Below, piece after piece: positions 1 to 5,921 of a stretch of 6,033 nucleotides of DNA; the first letter of the stretch is position 1; the number at the start of each line of letters is the position of its first letter. The stretch is from Actinomycetota bacterium (GTDB taxonomy: Bacteria; Actinomycetota; Actinomycetes; Nanopelagicales; Nanopelagicaceae), in contig RFRA01000069.1 in assembly GCA_009924725.1 (NCBI GenBank), forward strand, positions 1 through 6,033, given 5' to 3'. The notes under the pieces are model-generated. The model made no database searches and was not told where the DNA came from. It worked only from the letters and a program-made list of their open reading frames with translations. The position numbers and the translations under genes are program-made.

Positions 1-840
1 ATGGTTTCTTGTAAGCCAAGTTTGTCTGAAGTCGGCGATGCTGATAATCCCACACCGGTTCCAAATGTTGGAACAGTTACTGGTGATGTTTATGTAGTGC
101 CATTTAACAACATCGAATCGTTAGAGCGGGTATTCCAAGCACACGCTGACAACATCGCCTGCTTTATTCTCGAGCCAGTTCTCGAAAACATTGCCATCGT
201 GCTGCCAGATGCTGGCTATCTCGAATCTGTTCGCCAACTATGTGATCAATACGGCATCATTTTGATTTTTGATGAAGTTAAAACTGGCTTAACTGCTGGA
301 TACCAAGGTGCCGCTCAGCGTCTTGGGGTACAACCAGATTTGATAACGCTTGCTAAATCTATTGGTGGCGGTGTTCCGGTTGCTGCATTCGGTGGAAAAG
401 AAAAATATATGCAAGCTGTTACTGATGGCCGGCTAGGTCATTTCGGTACTTTTAACGGAAATCCGCTAGCAATGGCGGGTATTCGCGCTATCGATAAAAT
501 TTGTACACCTGAAGCTCTAGCAACGGCTGAAGCACTTAATCTGCAAGCACTTGTTCGCATCAATGAAATTATTGATGAGTACAACTTGCCTGCACACACA
601 GTTGGTTTTGGCGTAAAAGGCTGTATTACTTGGTCAACGACGCCAGTTAGAAACTATCGTGATTACAAAGCAACTGACTTCCAGGTAGCTGAACTCTCTT
701 GGTTATGGTCACTTAACCGCGGAATCATTACGCCTCCGGGCCTTGATGAGCAGTGGTTGATTTCATTGGCGCATGGCCAGGCCGAAATTGACAAATTAGT
801 TGAAGATTTTAGATCTTTAGCTAAAGCGCTTCGCGACTAA
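1..840 (+). CDS. Class III PLP-dependent aminotransferase, glutamate-1-semialdehyde aminomutase-like (5' partial)
   Basis: Cytosolic fold-type I PLP enzyme of the class III aminotransferase family, closest in feel to glutamate-1-semialdehyde 2,1-aminomutase (HemL). Numbered from base 1, the visible 279 residues hold the cofactor-binding aspartate in FDEVKTG (D91), the Schiff-base lysine in TLAKSIGGG (K119), the phosphate-binding threonine in HFGTFNGNPLA (T150) and the family's C-terminal SLAH segment (256-259). Family members are about 430 residues long, so roughly the first 150 are missing. The ATG at base 1 is almost certainly internal, matching the VMVS-like stretch after the conserved GHHD region, and the gene starts left of the window. 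Canonical HemL usually reads DEVMTGFR, LGKxIGGG and GTLSGNP where this protein has DEVKTGLT, LAKSIGGG and GTFNGNP. I therefore trust the family but not the substrate; it could be a HemL paralogue or another amino-group transferase. It ends in TAA three bases before the convergent neighbour's stop codon. Confidence 0.88.
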   Translation: MVSCKPSLSEVGDADNPTPVPNVGTVTGDVYVVPFNNIESLERVFQAHADNIACFILEPVLENIAIVLPDAGYLESVRQLCDQYGIILIFDEVKTGLTAGYQGAAQRLGVQPDLITLAKSIGGGVPVAAFGGKEKYMQAVTDGRLGHFGTFNGNPLAMAGIRAIDKICTPEALATAEALNLQALVRINEIIDEYNLPAHTVGFGVKGCITWSTTPVRNYRDYKATDFQVAELSWLWSLNRGIITPPGLDEQWLISLAHGQAEIDKLVEDFRSLAKALRD

Positions 841-843
841 ATT

Positions 844-1614
844 TTATTCGCTATGAGTTTTTGCGCGAGCAAATCTCATCAAGCCAGTTGAGATACTCGA
901 TAAATTCGAGGTTTGCATTCGTAAACCAAAAAATAAAACCACGGTATTAGACGCGCTGATATCGCCAATATAGTTTAAGTAAAAGAGAGCACCTAATAAA
1001 ATTATCATCGCAAATCCAGCAAGTAAGGTTCCAATTTCGCCAGACTTAATTCGACTACCAACTCGCAGGAAATTGTCAACTTTCATTTTATCTTTTTGAG
1101 CTTTCGCAAAAGTTCGTTGTATCTCTATTTGATTGCTAAATAAACGACCAAGAATCTCTAGCACAATTAAGATCATCAATAAATCAAGTAACGCGAAAAC
1201 CCAGTTAAAGTAAAAGAAGAAAAGTAGCACTACGCCAACTTGCGTTAGCACGCTAGAAACATTTGTCATTTCAAAAGCTTGTGTCCAGCGCCAGTTTTCT
1301 TTGCCGGTTGTTAGTTCGATGTCATTTTCTTTAAATGCCCGATCAAATACTCTGACTCGATAGATTCGCTGCCCAAATTGTCCAATCCGAGTAAAGCCAT
1401 AAAATAGAAAAAAGCCAATCATCGTTAAGGCTAGAGTTGACTTATCAATTTCTCCTTCATGCAGAATAATCTGGGTAAATAACTTAGCTACCAGTAGTTC
1501 AGAGACTGAGATTGATGCAGCAATGAGAATAAGGCTGATCAGAATTAGGCGATATCGTCTGGTTGGAAAAAGCTCTAAAAGACTCTTGCGTAGATGCCAC
1601 AAGATAACTTTCAT
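844..1614 (-). CDS. ABC-exporter-type six-helix membrane protein without an ATPase domain
   Basis: A 256-residue integral membrane protein. Hydrophobic segments at about 22-45, 59-77, 120-136, 138-156, 195-213 and 222-236 give six helices. Their spacing, with long polar loops after helix 2 (78-118) and helix 4 (157-193), matches the cytoplasmic loops that carry coupling helices in type-1 ABC exporters. The segment after helix 6, with SNLSSISTGLMRFARA (236-251), resembles the exporter region just before the nucleotide-binding domain, but the protein then stops: no Walker A, signature or Walker B follows. Stand-alone proteins of this kind exist (annotated as ABC transporter six-transmembrane domain proteins, Pfam ABC_membrane_3) at about this length, so it need not be a broken gene. 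The ATG at 1614 is preferred because an in-frame TAG lies shortly upstream. The only ribosome-site-like AGGA (1631-1628) is 13 bases away, which is rather far. It diverges from the exporter operon. Membership is inferred from topology and motif likeness; the substrate is unknown. Confidence 0.6.
   Translation of the reverse strand: MKVILWHLRKSLLELFPTRRYRLILISLILIAASISVSELLVAKLFTQIILHEGEIDKSTLALTMIGFFLFYGFTRIGQFGQRIYRVRVFDRAFKENDIELTTGKENWRWTQAFEMTNVSSVLTQVGVVLLFFFYFNWVFALLDLLMILIVLEILGRLFSNQIEIQRTFAKAQKDKMKVDNFLRVGSRIKSGEIGTLLAGFAMIILLGALFYLNYIGDISASNTVVLFFGLRMQTSNLSSISTGLMRFARAKTHSE
853..879. terminator. Hairpin at a convergent gene junction, possible terminator
   Basis: Arms ATGAG (853-857) and CTCAT (875-879) pair, then after a small internal loop TTTGC (860-864) pairs with GCAAA (869-873) around a GCGA tetraloop. 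This makes ten base pairs starting 13 bases after the aminotransferase stop codon. It lies inside the last codons of the minus-strand gene. There is no T-run directly after it on either strand, so intrinsic termination is uncertain. The position between convergent genes and the GNRA-type loop are what favour a functional hairpin. Confidence 0.35.
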
Positions 1615-1661
1615 AGGAGTGAATTTATCCTATTTGCCCGATAAATTAGTAGGATTGTCCA
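1615..1661. other. 47-base divergent intergenic spacer
   Basis: This AT-rich spacer separates the start codons of the orphan membrane protein (leftward) and the exporter operon (rightward). Any promoters must lie here or inside the flanking coding sequence. I found no -35/-10 pair with good matches and 16-18 base spacing on either strand. A small imperfect inverted repeat, AGGA (1615-1618) with TCCT (1628-1631), has arms too short to call an operator. Confidence 0.4.
1651..1654 (+). promoter_or_regulatory. Ribosome binding site of the exporter ATPase gene
   Basis: AGGA lies seven bases before the ATG at 1662, ideal spacing for a Shine-Dalgarno site. It fixes the start of the ATPase gene and agrees with the protein's N-terminus, which begins directly before the first beta strand of the ABC domain. 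Confidence 0.7.
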
Positions 1662-2588
1662 ATGACCAAATCACTAATCCATGCCCGAGGGCTAACAAAA
1701 ACCTATGGTGATTTTGTAGCCGTTGATGGAATCGATTTTGATGTCGCTAAAGGTGAATCATTTGGCTTCTTGGGACCAAACGGTGCTGGTAAATCGACGA
1801 CTATGCGCATTATTGGTGCAACATCGGTTCGTACCTCTGGCACTCTGACCATCTTAGGAAAAGATCCCGAAGTTAATGGCCCACAAATTCGCGCTCACTT
1901 AGGCGTTGTACCGCAGCAAGATAATCTAGATGTTGAATTAACCGTCTCTGAAAATATTTTTATTTACGGACGTTACTTCGGTCTTTCATCCAGCTTTATT
2001 AATAAGAAGATTCCGGAACTACTTGAATTTGCTCAGTTGGAAGAGAAAAAAGATACAAAAGTTCAGGCGCTCAGCGGTGGTATGAAAAGACGCTTAACTA
2101 TCGCTAGATCACTAGTGAGCGAGCCTGATATTTTGATGTTGGATGAGCCAACTACCGGATTAGATCCACAAGCTCGCCACATTCTTTGGGACCGCTTATT
2201 CCGCCTTAAAGAACAAGGTGTGACGCTACTTATTACCACTCACTACATGGATGAAGCTGAGCAACTCTGTGATCGCTTAATCGTGATGGATAAAGGCAAG
2301 ATCATGGCTGAAAATAGCCCAGCTCAGTTGATTAAGGATTACTCAACGAAAGAAGTTCTAGAAGTTAGATTCGGCTCTGATAAAAATCACGAAATGGTTG
2401 AAATTCTCCGTCCACTAGCCGAGCGAATTGAAGTACTTCCTGATCGAATCTTGCTCTATGCCGAAGATGGCGAACATTTATTAGAACAAATTGCAGCCAA
2501 GGGGATTCACCCAAATACTTCACTAGTTCGTCGTAGTTCACTAGAAGATGTGTTCTTGCGATTAACCGGACGATCTTTGGTTGAATAG
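1662..2588 (+). CDS. ABC-2 type exporter ATP-binding protein, NodI/DrrA-like
   Basis: A 308-residue ATPase that should sit on the cytoplasmic face of the membrane and power the two permeases encoded directly downstream. All nucleotide-binding elements are intact: Y15 for base stacking, Walker A GPNGAGKST (38-46), Q-loop Q85 in VVPQQDNLD, signature LSGGM (137-141), Walker B ILMLDEP with catalytic E162, D-loop GLD (166-168) and switch H194. The C-terminal extension, about 215-308, ends in the LEDVFLRLTGRSL pattern typical of the NodI/DrrA branch, whose members export lipo-oligosaccharides, polyketide drugs or other amphiphiles. Length is normal for that family. It begins 47 bases from the divergent neighbour with a well-spaced AGGA, and its TAG stop overlaps the next gene's GTG start by one base. 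The branch is confident; the substrate is not readable, so no nod or drr symbol is justified. Confidence 0.93.
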   Translation: MTKSLIHARGLTKTYGDFVAVDGIDFDVAKGESFGFLGPNGAGKSTTMRIIGATSVRTSGTLTILGKDPEVNGPQIRAHLGVVPQQDNLDVELTVSENIFIYGRYFGLSSSFINKKIPELLEFAQLEEKKDTKVQALSGGMKRRLTIARSLVSEPDILMLDEPTTGLDPQARHILWDRLFRLKEQGVTLLITTHYMDEAEQLCDRLIVMDKGKIMAENSPAQLIKDYSTKEVLEVRFGSDKNHEMVEILRPLAERIEVLPDRILLYAEDGEHLLEQIAAKGIHPNTSLVRRSSLEDVFLRLTGRSLVE

Positions 2589-3388
2589 TGAGCACTATTA
2601 ACATTCGCAAAGTTTCAAGGTTTGGAACTCTACATGTTGCTGAAGCTCGTATTCGCAATATGGCTAAGTGGGCCGGCATCATTTTCTTTGCAGCTGTAAT
2701 TAATCCAACTCTCTATCTAGTTTCAATTGGTATCGGGGTTGGCTCATTAATTGATGCGAATAAAGGTGTCGATGGCGTTAGTTACTTAACTTTCTTAGCA
2801 CCAGCTCTGCTTGCTAGTGCTGCAATTCAAGGAAGTAGCGACGAAGTGATTTTCCCAACCATGGCTGGATTCAAATGGGAACGAACTTTCTTCGGTATGC
2901 GCTCGACGCCAATTACAGCCAGACAAATTTCACTTGGGCTTTTTATCGCCGCAATGGTTAGAACTTCAGTTTCGGTTGTGATTTATTGGATCGCTCTTTA
3001 TTATTTTGGGGCTCTTGAATCAAGTACTGCATGGCTCGCTATGCCGGCTGCGCTATTTGCAGGCGCTGCTATGGCTGCTGTCATGTTGGCGCTAGCCGGA
3101 AAGATCGAGAAAGAGGATTTCTTCTTCACCATTGTGGGTCGCTTCATCATGATTCCAATGTTTTTATTCTCTGGCACCTTCTATCCGCTCTCACAAATGC
3201 CTATTTTCTTGCAGTTTTTCGGCTGGTTATCACCACTTTGGCACGCCACCGAAATTGGCCGCTATTTGACCTATGACTACCCGGTAAGCGGGCCGGCTCT
3301 GTTTATGCACTTCTTTGTCTTGTCCGCCATGATCTTCATTGGCTTGACTGCTTCTTTCCGCATCTTCGCAGCGCGATTGGAGAAGTGA
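2588..3388 (+). CDS. ABC-2 type exporter permease, first of two (NodJ-like)
   Basis: A 266-residue inner-membrane permease. Hydrophobic segments at about 30-52, 66-88, 115-138, 146-170, 178-198 and 238-258 give the six helices of ABC-2 permeases. Family marks are the NPTLYLVSIGIGVGSL stretch in helix 1 (39-54), the APALLAS segment (71-77) and MFLFSGTFYPL in helix 5 (191-201), all close to NodJ-type proteins. The start is taken as GTG at 2588, which overlaps the ATPase stop codon as TAGTG. The next in-frame ATG (2660) would cut into the amphipathic N-terminal helix and has no ribosome site. No strong Shine-Dalgarno precedes the GTG, so translation is probably coupled to the ATPase gene. It is clearly related to, but diverged from, the next gene, and the two likely form the two halves of one pore. 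Confidence 0.9.
   Translation: MSTINIRKVSRFGTLHVAEARIRNMAKWAGIIFFAAVINPTLYLVSIGIGVGSLIDANKGVDGVSYLTFLAPALLASAAIQGSSDEVIFPTMAGFKWERTFFGMRSTPITARQISLGLFIAAMVRTSVSVVIYWIALYYFGALESSTAWLAMPAALFAGAAMAAVMLALAGKIEKEDFFFTIVGRFIMIPMFLFSGTFYPLSQMPIFLQFFGWLSPLWHATEIGRYLTYDYPVSGPALFMHFFVLSAMIFIGLTASFRIFAARLEK
3379..3385 (+). promoter_or_regulatory. Ribosome binding site of the second permease gene
   Basis: GGAGAAG lies inside the last codons of the first permease gene. The GGAG core (3379-3382) is seven bases before the ATG at 3390. It decides that start, which falls one base after the upstream TGA. Confidence 0.7.
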
Positions 3389-3389
3389 G

Positions 3390-4214
3390 ATGAGCTCAAC
3401 CGCCGTTGAACTTTCCGAACGCCGACTTGGCCAGTTTGGCGACAAATATTTTGCTGGCCGCCCGCAACAAGTTCTTTTACGTAATTGGATATCGTTTAAG
3501 TCATCGGCTTGGATTGCTGTCGTAAGCGGTTTTCTCGAGCCCGTCCTTTATTTGCTTTCTTTTGGCTATGGCGTAGGAGCTCTAGTCGGAAATATCAGCA
3601 CTACAACCGGACAAGTTTCCTATGCCGCTTTTATAGCACCAGGCTTGCTCGCATCAAGTGCCATGAACGGCGCGCTACTTGATTCAACTTGGAATGTGTT
3701 TTTCAAATTAAACGAGAGTCGTTTGTACAACGCAATGTTGGCCACTTCGCTTGGACCACTAGATGTAGCGCTCGGTGAAATTGCCTGGGCGCTAATGCGT
3801 GGTGGTGCATATGCAACAGCCTTCACCATAATCATGTCAGCGCTCGGATTGATTACAACATGGTGGGGAATCTTGGCTATTCCCGCAGCAATAATTGTTG
3901 CTTTTGGTTTTGCCTCATTTGGTATGGCTATAACTTCATATATGAAGTCACATCATCAGATGAACTTCTTCTACATTTTCCTTTTGCCAATGTTTCTTTT
4001 CTCGGGTGCCTTCTATCCACTAACCGTATTTCCAGGTTGGGGGCAAGCAATCATCAAGGCGCTGCCCTTGCGTCAGGGAATTGAGTTAGTAACAAGAGCT
4101 ATGGCCGGAGAGTTCAGCGTTCACTTGTTAGTAAACGTGACATATTTCTTGGTGATGATTTGTGTCGGATTATTCTTCACAACTAAGCGCCTAAACGCTC
4201 TATTTATGAAGTAA
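3390..4214 (+). CDS. ABC-2 type exporter permease, second of two (NodJ-like)
   Basis: A 274-residue permease completing the exporter. Helices are at about 42-66, 76-97, 129-151, 158-182, 193-211 and 246-264, after a polar cytoplasmic N-terminus of roughly 40 residues. It shares landmarks with the first permease: EPVLYLLSFGYGVGAL (50-65), APGLLASSAM (83-92) and MFLFSGAFYPL (201-211), followed by a short helix and LPLRQGIELVTRA (225-237). In between the two differ greatly, so they are old paralogues rather than a recent duplication. The usual NodIJ system has one permease that would homodimerise; two distinct ones with one ATPase suggest a heterodimeric channel on an ATPase homodimer. The start is set by GGAG seven bases upstream, one base after the preceding stop codon. 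A hairpin terminator directly follows the TAA. The substrate is unknown. Confidence 0.9.
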   Translation: MSSTAVELSERRLGQFGDKYFAGRPQQVLLRNWISFKSSAWIAVVSGFLEPVLYLLSFGYGVGALVGNISTTTGQVSYAAFIAPGLLASSAMNGALLDSTWNVFFKLNESRLYNAMLATSLGPLDVALGEIAWALMRGGAYATAFTIIMSALGLITTWWGILAIPAAIIVAFGFASFGMAITSYMKSHHQMNFFYIFLLPMFLFSGAFYPLTVFPGWGQAIIKALPLRQGIELVTRAMAGEFSVHLLVNVTYFLVMICVGLFFTTKRLNALFMK

Positions 4215-4237
4215 AGCCCTTATAAATCAAGGGTTTT
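4213..4237. terminator. Shared intrinsic terminator between convergent operons
   Basis: AAAGCCCTT (4213-4221) can pair with AAGGGTTTT (4229-4237) around a seven-base loop, giving nine base pairs with one G-U. On the plus strand the stem ends in TTTT; on the minus strand it ends in GGGCTTTA. It begins within the TAA stop of the second permease and reaches into the TAA stop (4238-4236) of the convergent minus-strand gene, so it probably serves both transcription units. Confidence 0.7.
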
Positions 4238-5921
4238 AGAGCCAGCTAGTTAGATCTACGCCACGCACAATTTGAACGACCAATAGGAATATCACAACAC
4301 CGAGAATTCGGTATGCAATCTGGCCGTTCTTATCTGCGCGCCAACTCTTCTCTGGTGCTTTAGCAATCCAACCCAGAATGGCAAAGAAGATTCCCGGGAA
4401 AGTTAGAATTACAAAACTCCATTTAAGGAATGTTTGCGGATTACTGAATTGACCTTGTACCCAGTTTGAGAATACGAACCCAACAAAAACCATGGCAACA
4501 ATCTTGAAAGCGCCTGTAGGTATGAGCCAGTGAATATTTGGGAACTTAGGTAGCTTCTTGGCAAATGTCATGTTAGCGATACTAGGGAATACAAAGAGCG
4601 CTGTTCCCAAAAGCAGCTGAATGTTAAAGCCCACAAATGGTGTTGCCAGCATTACGAAGATGAAGGTTTTGATCATCAGAGAAATAATCTTCTGAGACTG
4701 GTCAGGATCTTGTAGTTGCGCGGTAACTGCTTGCAAGCGAACGGGATAATGATAAGTGGCGATATCTTCTAGCGCGATGCGAATTCCAACTAGAACAGCA
4801 GACCAGATTGCAATGGTGGTTGCTTGGAAAGTAATTGCCAGCTGCACTGAGGCTAAACCATTTAGCGCATTAACCATTTTCTCTACGGCCCAGCCAGTTA
4901 GTAAAATTGCTAGCGCGTAGTCAGTGATACGTTCCCAGCCTTCTTCGCTATTGCTTACCAATCTGCGCAATGGACGCACCGCACTGGCCAATAGTGCTGG
5001 CGCAAAGAAGATGACCATCAAGCCAGCCACGGTCAATAGTTCGTGACGTGTACCCATATGGCCAGTAATAAACACACCAAGGAAGAAGATTGCCGCTGCC
5101 GTGAAGCCGGCGAATGCATCAAGAATTCCGACCACAACAATTGCCAAGATGATTCCAAGTGCTGGCGCCATTGCTTGCGCTCCAACATCAATTAGCGCAG
5201 TAAGCCCCAATAAGGCCGCTATGGGATATAAGAAGTTGGCAAAAGAGCCCAAAATAGCCCGTAAATAGCTGCCATCAGCCAAGGTCCGAGCCAATAAAGG
5301 TGACCGACCTGATGCCTTATAAGCGGCTGCGACAAAAAGGTAATCACTCTCGTCGGTATAAGGATTCTGCCAAGTTTTAGATAGATCGCCTCGCCCTGGG
5401 TCACGCTTAATTAGTGCAAGCTTTCCAGAATCAACCGACGCGAGATCTTCTTGTTCCTTTTCGTCGCCACTTTGTTCTTCTTCGCTTTCTTTGCTCTCTT
5501 TTTCTTTAGCAGCACCAGCGGCAGAAAGTGCAGCCAATGCAGCAAAAGCTGCTACTTGAAGATCTTGTGTTTTTTCAGGTTCTTGGGCAGGGCTATAAGC
5601 AGGAAGTTTTTCACGTTCTTTAATTTTCATTAAATCTTCATACGCCCAAAGCTCAGTTACATCGGGACATTTATTATCCCAGCGAATCTCACCAGATAGG
5701 TTCTTACAAAAAACAATATCTTGTTTACTTAACGTTCCGCCTTCATCATAAACTTCAATTTCAACGGAATGAAAACCTGGGGGAACGTCATCCGGGATCT
5801 GAAGATCTAACTCTTCAGCTTCAGCTGCCGTGATTCGATCAATGATCACGTTATCTGCTGACCAGCTTGGCAAAACGGAAAGATTTAAAAATAACAAAAC
5901 TAGCAGAAGTAATTTACGCAT
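4236..5921 (-). CDS. Unrecognised exported polytopic membrane protein, 561 residues
   Basis: I do not recognise this family. The N-terminus is a clear signal peptide: MRK, a Leu-rich core (4-17) and SWS-A at 19-22, with likely cleavage after S21. Residues 22 to about 120 form a small, probably extracytoplasmic domain. It contains a DVPPGFHSVEIEVYDE stretch of beta-sandwich character and two cysteines, C72 and C85, which could form a disulfide. Then come an Ala-rich helical segment (123-138), an extremely charged Glu/Lys/Ser tract (139-160), a polar linker, and about ten or eleven hydrophobic segments from 222 to 553. These include a helix with an embedded acid, GILDAFAG (265-272). The ATG at 5921 is supported by AAGG (5932-5929) seven bases upstream and by the position of the signal peptide. 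It overlaps the upstream gene's stop codon by one base, so the two are probably co-translated. No enzyme or transporter motif is visible; a function in transport or envelope assembly would be a guess. Confidence 0.85.
   Translation of the reverse strand: MRKLLLLVLLFLNLSVLPSWSADNVIIDRITAAEAEELDLQIPDDVPPGFHSVEIEVYDEGGTLSKQDIVFCKNLSGEIRWDNKCPDVTELWAYEDLMKIKEREKLPAYSPAQEPEKTQDLQVAAFAALAALSAAGAAKEKESKESEEEQSGDEKEQEDLASVDSGKLALIKRDPGRGDLSKTWQNPYTDESDYLFVAAAYKASGRSPLLARTLADGSYLRAILGSFANFLYPIAALLGLTALIDVGAQAMAPALGIILAIVVVGILDAFAGFTAAAIFFLGVFITGHMGTRHELLTVAGLMVIFFAPALLASAVRPLRRLVSNSEEGWERITDYALAILLTGWAVEKMVNALNGLASVQLAITFQATTIAIWSAVLVGIRIALEDIATYHYPVRLQAVTAQLQDPDQSQKIISLMIKTFIFVMLATPFVGFNIQLLLGTALFVFPSIANMTFAKKLPKFPNIHWLIPTGAFKIVAMVFVGFVFSNWVQGQFSNPQTFLKWSFVILTFPGIFFAILGWIAKAPEKSWRADKNGQIAYRILGVVIFLLVVQIVRGVDLTSWL
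5442..5507 (-). repeat. Low-complexity purine-rich tract coding a Glu/Lys/Ser segment
   Basis: On the coding strand this run is made mostly of GAA, GAG, AAA and AAG codons with a few serines, giving residues 139-160 of the 561-residue membrane protein. It directly follows an Ala-rich stretch encoded by 5508-5555. The compositional bias is strong compared with the flanks, and such tracts often vary in length between strains. Confidence 0.6.

Noticed and set aside
1..3. ATG at the window edge as the true start of the aminotransferase
   Set aside because: The protein would lack the whole N-terminal part of the family, including the cofactor-pocket region, and the residues after this ATG match an internal stretch of related enzymes. 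The gene is cut by the window edge.
1615..1631. Inverted repeat AGGA...TCCT as an operator for the divergent genes
   Set aside because: The arms are only four bases long and one arm doubles as a ribosome-site-like sequence. Chance is a sufficient explanation.
1640..1672. Divergent promoter for the orphan membrane protein (TTGGTC and TAATTT read on the minus strand)
   Set aside because: The spacing is about 15 bases and both elements match poorly. No pair was good enough to annotate.
1523..1711. 62-residue open frame on the plus strand spanning the divergent spacer
   Set aside because: It is antisense to the start of the orphan membrane protein and runs out of frame into the ATPase gene. Its Arg-rich composition comes from reading the complement of a membrane protein.
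2365..2682. 105-residue open frame on the minus strand
   Set aside because: It lies antisense across the end of the ATPase gene and the start of the first permease gene. Its composition is not protein-like, and both overlapped genes are well supported.
1662..4214. Naming the exporter operon nodIJ or drrAB
   Set aside because: Likeness is at the family level only. There are two permeases, no nodulation or polyketide genes nearby, and no basis for assigning the substrate.
5451..5633. 60-residue Phe-rich open frame on the plus strand
   Set aside because: It is the complement of the Glu/Lys codon tract of the 561-residue gene, which naturally reads as Phe/Ser/Leu. No ribosome site was seen.
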